64,000 nucleotides of DNA from JALZAH01 sp051000755 (lineage in GTDB: Bacteria; Actinomycetota; Acidimicrobiia; Acidimicrobiales; Palsa-688). A program made the position numbers and the translations under genes. Positions 43,227 to 51,386 of the stretch are shown here, piece by piece. The stretch's first letter is position 1. Each line of letters opens with the position of its first letter. The notes beneath the pieces were generated by a model that saw only the letters and a program-made list of their open reading frames with translations, was not told where the DNA came from and searched no databases. The stretch lies in contig JBPCNZ010000120.1 in assembly GCA_051000755.1 (NCBI GenBank), positions 16,157-80,156 of the forward strand, in the 5' to 3' direction.

Positions 43227-43422
43227 CGTACTCGGCGAGCTGGGCCCAGCACACGATGTCGAAGAAGCTGGTGGCCTCTTCCCACTCGGAGGTCTGTCGG
43301 TTCCGCCAGCGCCGGTTGACCGCCAGGCCGAAGGTGGTGGTCGCTTGGCCCGAGGGGGTGAAGCGAAGCTCGGGGTCACGGGTGAGGTTGCCTGCCAGGG
43401 TCACGTTGTTTCCGGTTGCCAT
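43227..43422 (-). pseudogene. ssb: Single-stranded DNA-binding protein, N-terminal part, cut off by the repeat array
   Basis: ATG 43422 starts MATGNNVTLAGNLTRDPELR, then FTPSGQATTTFGLAVNRRWR and FFDIVCWAQLAEYA. This is the first two-thirds of the OB-fold of an SSB. The conserved continuation (GxRVxVxGRLxxRxWE and the acidic C-tip) is absent: the frame runs straight into Gln-Ser-Arg repeats, then Ser-Glu-Pro after the irregular unit, then random-looking sequence. A functional SSB is unlikely unless assembly of the repeat is wrong. SSB genes are common in ICEs, where they protect the transferred strand. Confidence 0.8.
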
Positions 43423-44197
43423 CTCAGGGTTCCATTCTTGGTTCGGTTCGGGTGGTGCTGGGTCCGGCAAGCCATCGCCGGGAAGGGGCGGGGCAAGGCA
43501 CGTGTGCCGACCCCGGAGGGAAACCCGGAGCGGAGACGTGTCGTAGCGGAGGCTTGAACCGGCGGGGGTTGCCCCGCCGCGTCGGCGTGGCAGCCTGAGA
43601 CCCAAGCCATCACCCCGAGCCCGGGCCCAAGACAGGAACTTCCGGTGGTCACCGGAACCGGCCTCCTGGTAGGGGGTGGAAGCGGTATTCGTGCCGTTGA
43701 GCACTCTGGGCCAGTCGGGTCGGGCCGCTTGCCGTTCGGGTCGGGGAATGCGGTGCCGGCAGAGTCGACGGGGTGGGAGCGGCAGCATCGCCGGCGATAG
43801 CGGTGTAGCCCTGCGGGGTCGTGGAGTGCGGGTGAACAGGGCTGGTTCGCCCCCCTGAGCCTCCCTGCTTCGTGGTTGATTCCGTCGAAATCAGCAGACC
43901 CGGCTGGATGCCCAGTCGAGATACTCAAGATCGACGTTACGCCTGTGGTGCGACCGAGGGGGATGGCGCGTCAGGTGCCGGCGCCGAGCAGGCGGCCGAG
44001 GCTCGCGGTGATTGCTTGCAGAGGTGCCAACCGTCAACGCAAGGGGTCGCAGCGGTACAGCCAAGGCCGTCCCATGATTCGCCTGGACCCAGTGGGCCGG
44101 AGGACCTCGGCGGGCACCTCAGCGCTGTTTTACGTATTGATGAAGGACTTACGTAGTTGGGTGGGAGGCCGTCACACCCCGACCGTAGGCTGATCGC
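43423..44197. other. Non-coding, hairpin-rich region
   Basis: A 775-bp stretch upstream of the SSB gene with no convincing coding frame. It has two strong hairpins: GGCGGGG/CCCCGCC with a 4-nt loop (43561-43578) and TTCCGGT/ACCGGAA with a 4-nt loop (43640-43657). These lie in the likely SSB leader. The rest shows nothing I can name. Confidence 0.5.
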
Positions 44198-44320
44198 GTG
44201 TTGATCCTCGCTGCCCCCACCGACGAGCTGGCCGACACCGTGGCCCCCCTAGAGAACATGCTGAGATTCTGTGACGTCCTTCTCGACAACGCCCTCGACC
44301 GCTTCGCCATGGGCGGCTGA
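44198..44320 (+). CDS. Possible 40-residue leader protein, leaderless start
   Basis: GTG 44198 opens MLILAAPTDELADTVAPLEN, then MLRFCDVLLDNALDRFAMGG and stop TGA 44318-44320, 4 bp before the next ATG (44325). TAGGCT at 44186-44191 lies 6 bp before the GTG, the spacing of a -10 box for a leaderless transcript in actinobacteria. The peptide is amphipathic and protein-like. It probably is the first gene of an operon with the 190-residue protein. Confidence 0.5.
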   Translation: MLILAAPTDELADTVAPLENMLRFCDVLLDNALDRFAMGG

Positions 44321-44324
44321 CCCG

Positions 44325-44897
44325 ATGGGATCGTTCGGCGAGCTACCCGACGACCACGCCCCCGTCCTGACCCCAGCGGAGGTGGCCGTCTACGACCAGA
44401 TGATGGCCGAGTCGGGCCCGGGCGGGGATCACGCCCGGGGAGTCGACCTGTACCGGCAGCTCGACTGGGACCGAGTGCGGGCGGCTATCACCGTGCCTCA
44501 TGACGCTGGCGAATGGGCGGATGGCCTACGCCAGGTCCTGCGTCGCGTACCTGACCCCTGCGCGCGGAACATCTGGGTCGGGCCCGGCTGGTATCGAATC
44601 GTGGTCCGCCTCGACCAGGCCCTCGCTGCCATCGACGCTGACTACGAGGTCCGCCAGGTCAAAGAGAAGTTCGCCGCTTTGCGCTTCTACTACGCAACCG
44701 CCGTCGACGCTGACCGCAAGCGAGAGATGGACAAGCTCGTCGCCCGAGCCGAGGGTGAGTCGATCCGCACGTGTGAGAACACTGGAGCTCCCGGCATCCT
44801 CATGGTCCGGGGCGGATCTTGGTACAAGACCCTCGACCCAGCCACCGCCCCAGCCGGGTACACGCCCGCACCCACCGGCTCGATCTTCGGCCGGTAG
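44325..44897 (+). CDS. Conserved hypothetical protein with a Cys pair near the C-terminus
   Basis: A 190-residue protein starting MGSFGELPDDHAPVL; a longer in-frame start at 44271 would overlap the upstream peptide. The C-terminal half (YEVRQVKEKFAALRFYYATA ... GESIRTCENTGAPGILM ... WYKTLDP) belongs to a widely spread family in phage and plasmids: '.V.Q.KEKFG.LRFY....... AE..S..TCE.CG.PG.L....W..TL'. Here one Cys of the usual CExCG is replaced by Thr (CENTG), so a metal site may be lost. Function is unknown. Confidence 0.7.
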   Translation: MGSFGELPDDHAPVLTPAEVAVYDQMMAESGPGGDHARGVDLYRQLDWDRVRAAITVPHDAGEWADGLRQVLRRVPDPCARNIWVGPGWYRIVVRLDQALAAIDADYEVRQVKEKFAALRFYYATAVDADRKREMDKLVARAEGESIRTCENTGAPGILMVRGGSWYKTLDPATAPAGYTPAPTGSIFGR

Positions 44898-45631
44898 GTA
44901 CCGGCACGGTGGCCTTGGCTGGCCGTCGGAGATCCTGACTCACCCCGAGGGCCTGGACCAGGGGACCGACGAGCGCCTCGCGGACCTCCTGCGCGTCAAG
45001 CGCCCCCAAGGCTGGGGCCGCAGGACCGGGCCCGTGGTCCGGGCCGACAGCACCGAGACCCACGTCGGGGTGCTCATGTTGACCCAAGGTGGCTCAGCCC
45101 ACGAAGACGTGTGGCAAGCACACGTGGCGCCAGTCGTATGCGGAGGGGGTCGTTCTCGGTGATGCCGAGGCGTGGCTTCCCCGCCTTCCTCGGGGTGAGG
45201 CCGATCTGTTCTTCACCCGCCCGCCTTCTTCGGGCTTCTCCACAACGAGTCGGTACGCCTCGGAGGCATTCCACTCCTCGCCGTGCTCGGCGGCCTTGGC
45301 TGGACCCGGTCAACACCCCTCGGACCCGTCGTCCGCGGGTGGCGTGGTATGAGGTCGTTTCTGGTCTACTTGAGACGCATATCCGTCGCGATCATGGATC
45401 GCTCCTGGGGTTCAGGCGACCTTCTTGCAGGAAGCGCCGCCGTGCCGACCCTCGACTCGACGGACGTCGGGTTCGCCCGAAGAGTCGCTCAGCGTCACGC
45501 CGTCGATTGCCCTCGTGCCCACCAACCACAAGTCGCCCCAGGCCGAGGATCGAGGCTAACGTTGCGACTCGTCGATCACTGGCGATGCCCGGGGCAACAC
45601 CTGGATACTATTTCGACAAGGTGGGGGGGGC
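44898..45631 (+). pseudogene. Gap with a decayed copy of an unknown gene (copy 1)
   Basis: Around 45215-45345 the text FFGLLHNESVRLGGIPLLAV, then LGGLGWTRSTPLGPVVRG is readable. Upstream TWRQSYAEGVVLGDAEAWLP appears in another frame, so the gene is broken. A second, also broken copy lies at 47730-47998, on the other side of the LGFP gene. The shared nucleotide text includes CCACAACGAGTCGGTACGCC. I do not recognise the family. Nothing else is seen in this gap apart from a ribosome-binding-type purine run before 45632. Confidence 0.55.
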
Positions 45632-47512
45632 GTGATGGGAGGGCACACGGCAAGAGGCAGCGCAATCGTACGTGGAGCTGTCGCAGCTTCTATGGGAGTA
45701 GCGATGATGGCTTTCGTCGGACCCGCCCGGTCGGCAGGTGCCGCCGCGTTCGAGGGTGCCGAGCACACATCGGTAACGACTTCTTCGCCCGCCGTCGATT
45801 CTCTATACCCTGGCGTTGTTGCGAGCACGTCAAATGTTCCGCTCACCAACCCGCCGTCGGATCCCGTCACCGCCTACTACGAGCGGCTCGGAGGTAGTGC
45901 CTCCTATCTCGGCGCGGCCAAGGACGCGGTCCACCAGATCGTGGGCGGTGAGGCTGAGGACTTCGACCACGGCTCCATCTTCTGGTCGGCCAAGACGCTG
46001 GCTCATGTAGTTCAGGGAGCCATTCTTCGTCATTACCTCACGTTGGGCGGACCTACGGGGATTCTCGGGTACCCGATGACCGACGAGTCCGTCACGCCGG
46101 ATGGCGTCGGGCGGTACAACCACTTCGCCCATGCCGGCTCCATCTATTGGACGGCGACCACCGGGGCATGGTCCATCCATGGAGCCATCCGTGATCATTG
46201 GGCGTCGATGGGCTGGGAACGAAGTGTTCTCGGCTATCCCACCAGCGACGAGACCGTCGCCAGCGATACGGTCGGGCGGTACAACTCGTTCGCCAACGGG
46301 AGGCTGTACTGGTCGCCGTCGACCGGCGCCTGGTCCGTCGGTGGGGCAATCCTTCTGCACTATCTGGCTCTCGGTGGCGCTGCCGGCATCATCGGTTATC
46401 CCGTCACGGACGAGTCTGGCACTCCCGACGGCGTCGGGCGCTTCAACCATTTCTCGGGGAGCGGCGGTGCCTCGATCTATTGGACGCCGACCACCGGGGC
46501 ATGGTCGGTTGCGGGCTCGATCCGGGGCCATTGGGCATATCTGGGCTGGGAGCAGGGGCCTATGGGGTACCCGACAACCGACGAGACCGGCACCCCGGAC
46601 AAGGTCGGAAGGTACAACTACTTTTCGAAGGGTGCCTCCATCTACTGGACGCCGGCTACCGGTGCCTGGTCGGTGCAGGGTGTCATCTTGAGCCGGTGGG
46701 CGTCCCTGGGCTGGGAGCGCAGCTCACTCGGCTATCCGATCAGTGACGAATATGCCATTCCGAGCGGGCGGCAAAGCAGCTTTCAACATGGGGCCATCGC
46801 TTGGAGCGAGGCAAGTGGCGCCACGACCTTGGAGGTGGGCTGCGCCCTCAACAACGCGTGGTACTACGGCGTCGATCCGAATCTCATGGCCAACACCGGT
46901 GGGGGTTCGCAGCTGGTCACCGTCACCGATCCGTACAGCTCGGCCGTTGCCGGTGCGCTCACCGCATGGGACAAGCGACCAGGCGGGTGCTGGGTTCCCC
47001 ATGCCTTCCCCGGTCAGCCCTCGCAGCCATTCAACGCTGAGACCGGCTACGGCGGGATCGTGCCGGTCGCCGATCGTGTCGAGAACGACGGAGCGACGCC
47101 ACAGGGGATCTTTGGCTTCGGGGCCACTATGTACGGGGTGTCGGGGTACTCGCCTAACACCGCCTATCGGTACCAGCCGCTCACCTGCGGCAGCTGGTGG
47201 GACGAGGCTCCCGGGAGCCCCACATACGACTTGTTCCAGCAATACCCCTGCGGAGTGACTCCCGCCTTCGCTTACAGCGCCGAAGCCCTGTGGACGGAGA
47301 CCGTCGCCTACGTCCACTTTGCGGACATCCGCACCCCGAATCCCCCGCAGAACTCCGCCGGGATCTTCCTCCACGATTACACCACCGCCGGTGATACTGC
47401 TGGGTGCGTGGCCTTGCCGTCGGGGGAACTGGACGCCGTGCTGGGATGGATGGCTCCGTCCGCCCAGCCGCACATCGCCATCGGTATCTCGGCGACCATG
47501 AACGACCAGTAA
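45632..47512 (+). CDS. Secreted LGFP-repeat protein with L,D-transpeptidase-like domain
   Basis: A 626-residue protein. GTG 45632 or ATG 45635 follows a G-rich run. The signal peptide is about residues 15-38 (GAVAASMGVAMMAFVGPARS). Residues about 80-400 hold six or so LGFP repeats of roughly 50 residues (SVLGYPTSDETVASDTVGRY, GIIGYPVTDESGTPDGVGRF, GPMGYPTTDETGTPDKVGRY, each ending in an IYW(T/S)..TGAWSV segment). These bind cell wall. The C-terminal domain has AGIFLHDYTTAGDTAGCVAL, the His and Cys of a YkuD/ErfK-type L,D-transpeptidase or related amidase fold. It probably remodels the wall. It is flanked by two decayed copies of the same unknown gene. Confidence 0.85.
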   Translation: MMGGHTARGSAIVRGAVAASMGVAMMAFVGPARSAGAAAFEGAEHTSVTTSSPAVDSLYPGVVASTSNVPLTNPPSDPVTAYYERLGGSASYLGAAKDAVHQIVGGEAEDFDHGSIFWSAKTLAHVVQGAILRHYLTLGGPTGILGYPMTDESVTPDGVGRYNHFAHAGSIYWTATTGAWSIHGAIRDHWASMGWERSVLGYPTSDETVASDTVGRYNSFANGRLYWSPSTGAWSVGGAILLHYLALGGAAGIIGYPVTDESGTPDGVGRFNHFSGSGGASIYWTPTTGAWSVAGSIRGHWAYLGWEQGPMGYPTTDETGTPDKVGRYNYFSKGASIYWTPATGAWSVQGVILSRWASLGWERSSLGYPISDEYAIPSGRQSSFQHGAIAWSEASGATTLEVGCALNNAWYYGVDPNLMANTGGGSQLVTVTDPYSSAVAGALTAWDKRPGGCWVPHAFPGQPSQPFNAETGYGGIVPVADRVENDGATPQGIFGFGATMYGVSGYSPNTAYRYQPLTCGSWWDEAPGSPTYDLFQQYPCGVTPAFAYSAEALWTETVAYVHFADIRTPNPPQNSAGIFLHDYTTAGDTAGCVALPSGELDAVLGWMAPSAQPHIAIGISATMNDQ

Positions 47513-47729
47513 CACCGGCTACGTCTGGTTTACACCAGCCAAGTCTTTTTGCTAGCCATTGTCGGTCCCTTCGCAATGATCGGGTCAACGGCAAAAGGGA
47601 TGGGGCTTTGCTAGGTCGTCGAGGAGAAGGTCCGTTGCTTGTGGAAGCGGCGCAACGCGTCGTGGCCGTTCTTGCTAGTCTTGAACGCACCTGCCTATAG
47701 CTCTGCCCTGGGTTCGAAAGGCATCGATC

Positions 47730-47998
47730 GTGGGGGGAATGCCTATAAGCGGCTATGTCGCGCATGCAGGTGACCTGACCCGAGACAAAGCGCCCCGCTT
47801 CGGGCTCCTCCACAACGAGTCGGTACGCCACGCTGGCATCCCACTACTGGCCGTCCTCCGGCAGCCTCGGCTGGACTCGGGTCAACGACACCCTCGGACC
47901 CGTCGTACGCGACTGCGACGGCCGGGTCTTCTCCGTGGCCAACATCGACGAGATGATGACGGTGTCTCCATTCCCTGCCGTCAAAAGCATGCAGTGAA
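47730..47998 (+). pseudogene. Decayed copy of an unknown gene (copy 2)
   Basis: GDLTRDKAPRFGLLHNESVR, then HAGIPLLAVL in one frame, continued after one extra base (near 47862) by GSLGWTRVNDTLGPVVRDCD, GRVFSVANIDEMMTVSPFPA and VKSMQ, stop 47995-47997. This matches the fragment at 45215-45345. The C-terminus is more complete here. The two copies look like a duplication around the LGFP gene. Function is unknown. Confidence 0.6.
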
Positions 47999-48003
47999 CG
48001 GCC

Positions 48004-48060
48004 GGGGGGGGGGGGCTCCCGAAGCTCACGCTCTCCGCTCACCCTGGGGGGCGGCCCCCC
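48004..48060 (+). terminator. G-rich run and GGGGGG/CCCCCC hairpin
   Basis: A run of 11 or so G starts at 48004, and a six-pair G/C hairpin with a CGG loop lies at 48045-48060, followed by TTAA. It comes after the decayed gene and before the promoter of the gene at 48118. It may act as a terminator. The T-run is short. Confidence 0.35.
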
Positions 48061-48117
48061 TTAAGTCGACTGGACCGCTCCGACCCAAACGACTTACAAC
48101 GACGTAATCTTAGAGTC

Positions 48118-48969
48118 GTGACCGGTCGTGAGCAACAGGACCCAGCAGCGGTGTGGGTTCGCAAGAAGCAGCCCGACGACGATTATCTGCCACCGATTGA
48201 GCCAAGGCGTCCGTCCCGCCAGGTGTCGGGGCAACTGGATGACGATGAGGGCGTCGGGCCGGAGGCGGTGAGGTTGGCCGAGGCGCACGCCAGGCCGGAG
48301 CTGAGGCGCAGGGAACATGAGTGGCGCTCGGGCCAGAAGGTGACGGTGAGAGGCCGGGCCGGGAAAGCCCATTCAGTGCAAGCGACATGGAGCAAGGAGG
48401 ACTACCCCGAGCCGGTCGCTCCGCCGGCTGGGATTCGACCAGATCAGGTGGCGGTGCCACTTCGGCGGCGCTCCCCCGGCGGAGAGTCCGGATGGGTGCT
48501 TGGGTTTGATGAATGGGGGGAACAGCGTTGGTTCGCCCCGTGGGAGCTGGACGGCGGTGTCGACGAGTCGATCCTCACGCACGACGACGTTGAGGCCGAG
48601 GAGCATCTCTGGCACACGTGCCTGTCCGACTCGGACCACCCGGAGGACCGCTACGAGGAACTGGCGTACCGCTACGGAGAACGCGATGACGACGACGACC
48701 GGCCGCTATGGCAGCAGGATCTTGAAAACCAAGAACCGCCCGCCGTCCATCAACGCTCTCGCCTGGTCCGGACCAAACCTACAGCGGAGGCCACACCCAA
48801 CCGGGTTACGCCCCTCATTGCCACATGCGGCAACCCGTCCGGCTGCGAGGGATTGATCAAGGCCAAGGGCCGCTGTGGCCCGTGTATCGAATACCAACGG
48901 ACCCACCGTGGCCAAGAGAGGCCGCTGCGTCTGATCAACAAGGCTAAGCGCCGAGTAGCCGGCTTCTGA
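48118..48969 (+). CDS. Hypothetical acidic protein with a C-terminal zinc-finger-like motif
   Basis: A 283-residue protein. GTG 48118 has TAATCT at 48105-48110, 7 bp ahead, consistent with a leaderless transcript. The N-terminal half is charged. The centre reads GESGWVLGFDEWGEQRWFAP and an acidic run follows (YRYGERDDDDDRPLWQQDLE). The end has TCGNPSGCEGLIKAKGRCGP, then CIEYQRTH, a likely four-Cys zinc finger (C..C...C..C). The finger suggests nucleic-acid binding. Family is not recognised. Confidence 0.65.
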   Translation: MTGREQQDPAAVWVRKKQPDDDYLPPIEPRRPSRQVSGQLDDDEGVGPEAVRLAEAHARPELRRREHEWRSGQKVTVRGRAGKAHSVQATWSKEDYPEPVAPPAGIRPDQVAVPLRRRSPGGESGWVLGFDEWGEQRWFAPWELDGGVDESILTHDDVEAEEHLWHTCLSDSDHPEDRYEELAYRYGERDDDDDRPLWQQDLENQEPPAVHQRSRLVRTKPTAEATPNRVTPLIATCGNPSGCEGLIKAKGRCGPCIEYQRTHRGQERPLRLINKAKRRVAGF

Positions 48970-49306
48970 CTAGGGGTTTTCCAGAAAGTCCTACTAGTAG
49001 GAGAGCGAATCGGGCAGGTTCTTTGTCCGTCCGGTACTTCCCTCCCGACCGCCGCCTCTTTCTTGTAGGCGGCGCTTTCGCGCCAGGTAGCCAGCCTCTA
49101 AGGCACCACCGGCCCCGGCGCCCACGTGTGGGACCTGCGGGCCACCACCCTCCGACGCCGCCTAGCTAGGCGCGGCGCTGTCGCTCAGAGCGACCCCGTT
49201 GCGGCCGGGACGGTCAGCCGCAACCCCTATTGCGCCGCCTCGATGTGAGGCGGCGCAGTCGCGCCGGGCCGGCAGCTGGTTGGTCCGGCTCTTCCAAGGA
49301 GGCGCC
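48970..49306 (+). other. Structured non-coding region: palindrome and five hairpins
   Basis: The palindrome TCCTACTAGTAGGA lies at 48989-49002. Hairpins: GCCGCCT/AGGCGGC (49051-49073), CGCC-GCCTAGCTAGGC-GCGGCG (about 49156-49177), GTCGCT/AGCGAC (49180-49194), GTTGCGG/CCGCAAC (about 49198-49224) and TGCGCCGCCT/AGGCGGCGCA (49231-49257, perfect 10-bp stem). Three of them share the right arm and tail GGCGC-nn-TCGC, so they look like repeats of one element. No protein frame fits. It may be a small RNA, a transcript leader for the 54-residue gene or a DNA processing site. Confidence 0.6.
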
Positions 49307-49471
49307 ATGGGTTCACGTCGATCCCGGGTAGCGCGCATCCGCTACAGCATCGACGAGCTCAGCGAGCTCGGCGTCTCGATCAGGAAGCTCACCGTTGTGA
49401 CCACCAGCGTGGTCCTGGCGATAGGCGGGCTGATCGAGGCCATCTCGGTGCTGCTACACGCGCTGCGCTAA
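49307..49471 (+). CDS. 54-residue single-helix membrane protein
   Basis: ATG 49307 follows AAGGAGG at a good distance. A basic head (MGSRRSRVARIRYSIDELSE) precedes one membrane helix (LTVVTTSVVLAIGGLIEAIS) and a short tail. The inside-positive rule predicts the N-terminus in the cytoplasm. Similar tiny proteins act as holin-like, toxin or channel-accessory peptides, but I cannot assign one. It is preceded by the hairpin-rich region. Confidence 0.6.
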   Translation: MGSRRSRVARIRYSIDELSELGVSIRKLTVVTTSVVLAIGGLIEAISVLLHALR

Positions 49472-49688
49472 CAGCCCCCATCCAGGAGACCCCCGTCGAC
49501 GTTGCCTTACTTGAAGTCTGTCTTCGCATACGGGAGCGGAGCCTCGTAGTGCTCCTCGCCTCCGCCTGGCCGTGTCAGAAACGACCGTTGTTGAGACCCC
49601 GGCCAGCCCGATCAGAACCGGCCCTGCCGGCCGTCTCAAGAGCCGTGTCTGAAACCAACGTGTCATCCATCGCCTGTCACACCGCCGG

Positions 49689-50519
49689 TTAGCAGCCGAG
49701 GTAGATGGTCCCATCCAGCATCAAAGGGGCGATTTGACGGTGCGGCGCCTTCTCCCCGAACCCGGGGTCGATCCCGAAGAACGGACGGCCAGAGAGCGGC
49801 ACGACCGACTGGCGCGTATCCGGGTCGATCGTCGCAGCGTCGCGGACCCACTCGGGCATCGAGGCCCACCATTGGGAACTGTCCCACCTATAGGCGCTGG
49901 TATGCCCGTGGACCTGACCGAACGGTGGCCGGTGACCGAGCCATGACCCGTAGAGCTCTCGGCTTGCCTCCGCCCACACGACCCCCGCCACACCGTTCTC
50001 CCATGCGAGCATCCAACCAGGCTCAAACAACGCCAGACGCCGCTCAGCGTCGGCGAAACGAGCGTTGAGCTCAGCTGCCGCCGCCCGAGGCGTCGCCGGC
50101 CGGCCGAGCCGTCGCCACCATGGCCAACTCAACCCAGCATGAGTTACGAGAAGGGTGCCATGCTCGGCGTCCTCCACCGCCACCGCCATGTGCATCGCCC
50201 CACTCCTGGTCCACCGTCGCAACGTGTCGACGCTCGACGGATCGCAGTCACACGTCCCGAAACCGGGCCCTGCGAGATGCTGCGCCTCATGGTTCCCGAT
50301 GAGTTGCACCCATCGCCCAGGGTTCGCCAGCATCATCCGGTCGACGAGAGCGACCGCCTCATCGCCGTCAGGGCCCTTATGGACTAAGGCGCCGACCTGC
50401 ACGACCACCAGGTCCTCCGGGATCCTGTCGGCGGCCAAGTCGACGCCGAGCGCCTCGAGCGCTGGATACAGCGGCACGGTATGACCGCTCAGATCTCCGA
50501 ACAGGGCGACACGAGCCAC
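49689..50519 (-). CDS. Calcineurin-like metallophosphoesterase
   Basis: A 276-residue protein from GTG 50519 (MARVALFGDLSGHTVPLY). TACGAT lies 6 bp ahead, fitting a leaderless transcript; GTG 50552 is an alternative start. Motifs: GDLSGH (GDxHG variant), VVVQVGALVHKGPDG (where the family usually has GD at the first position), IGNHEAQH (GNHE), VTHAGLSW (H) and VHGHTSAYRW (GHT). Replacement of the Asp in the second motif by Ala would remove a bridging metal ligand, so activity may be low or altered. The product is cytoplasmic with no signal. Substrate is unknown. Confidence 0.8.
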   Translation of the reverse strand: MARVALFGDLSGHTVPLYPALEALGVDLAADRIPEDLVVVQVGALVHKGPDGDEAVALVDRMMLANPGRWVQLIGNHEAQHLAGPGFGTCDCDPSSVDTLRRWTRSGAMHMAVAVEDAEHGTLLVTHAGLSWPWWRRLGRPATPRAAAAELNARFADAERRLALFEPGWMLAWENGVAGVVWAEASRELYGSWLGHRPPFGQVHGHTSAYRWDSSQWWASMPEWVRDAATIDPDTRQSVVPLSGRPFFGIDPGFGEKAPHRQIAPLMLDGTIYLGC

Positions 50520-51048
50520 AGCCCAATCGTACGACCCGGAACAACCCTTCACCCCCTCGCCAGCTCGGCCTCATGAGGCCGAGATCGGCGCTTGACTCGC
50601 CGTAGTCGGCAAACATGAGCGCCGGTGGGAACCATCTCTCGGCCGCTAGCGTGCCGCCTTGGGCCCGGGATGGATCCCCACTAGGCGTCAACTGTCCGCC
50701 GAGTCGTTTGGCGGGATGCGGGTCTGGCCGGGGCCGTGCCCGGCGTGGACATCGCCATCGAGGACATCGCCATCGTGGACCGTGCCGACACGAGTTGAGT
50801 CCGCCGTGCCGTGGGATCTCTCGAAGAGTTGCAGGAGAAGCCACTGGACCACTTCAGGCAGTTCGGCCTCTACGGATCGCACGAGTTTCAGGTACCTGAG
50901 CGCGTGCCTGAGCCTGTGCTCGGCGTTGCACCGGGGACGACAACAGAAGGGTGCATTTTGCCGGAATACAGATCTCACGAGCTCGGGAGGAGGCGGATGC
51001 TCGCGTACCTCGTGGCAGGACCGGCGCTCGGCGTGCGGCGATTGATCG
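50520..51048. other. Non-coding gap with a short tandem repeat
   Basis: About 530 bp without a convincing gene. GGACATCGCCATCG is repeated in tandem around 50747-50776. The start of the phosphoesterase transcript lies at the left edge. Nothing else is recognised. Confidence 0.45.
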
Positions 51049-51303
51049 TCAGATCGCCAAGTTTCGGGACTCGAGCTCGGCGCGAATCTCGGCCACGCGG
51101 GTGGCTATGCGGGCGTGCTCCTCGGCTCGAGCCAGGTCAGCTGAGAGTCGGTCGGCGGTGAGGGCTGCTTGGGCGAAGGCTCGTGCCGCCGAGGGGTTGT
51201 CCTTGACGTAGAAGTCGCTGGCGAACGCCGCTTGTTCGGCGAGGCGGGCCAACTGGGCTGCGGTCACTTTCTGTCCTCCTGACTTTTTGGCTCCGTGAGC
51301 CAT
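51049..51303 (-). CDS. Small helical protein
   Basis: About 84 residues, start ATG 51303 (GTG 51306 also possible). MAHGAKKSGGQKVTAAQLAR and LAEQAAFASDFYVKDN are followed by two long helices (AARAFAQAALTADRLSADLA, EEHARIATRVAEIRAELESR), a likely coiled-coil hairpin. It is divergent from the ArdC-like gene and may share its control region. No family is recognised. Confidence 0.55.
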   Translation of the reverse strand: MAHGAKKSGGQKVTAAQLARLAEQAAFASDFYVKDNPSAARAFAQAALTADRLSADLARAEEHARIATRVAEIRAELESRNLAI

Positions 51304-51386
51304 CACCTCTTGGCGACCGGCGGACCGAGGCTCGGCGCTTGGGTCGCCAAGGGGGGACGGGCGATCCGCGCTCGGGGAAGGAAGTC

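Noticed and set aside
42899..43319. Plus-strand frames giving Gly-Ser-Asp or Ala-Leu-Thr repeats
   Set aside because: These are translations of the minisatellite on the wrong strand. Flanking sequence has no protein pattern.
41743..43788. A 681-residue open frame on the minus strand through the repeat array
   Set aside because: Only the 66-residue SSB part is protein-like. The rest is repeat translation and an out-of-frame reading of the gene at 41967-42791.
43423..44197. Group II intron or retron RNA
   Set aside because: The region has hairpins, but I could not find a domain V-like motif, a reverse transcriptase or proper ends.
50688..50978. A 96-residue minus-strand frame in the gap
   Set aside because: One short helix-like stretch only. 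There is no ribosome-binding site, and it includes the translated tandem repeat.
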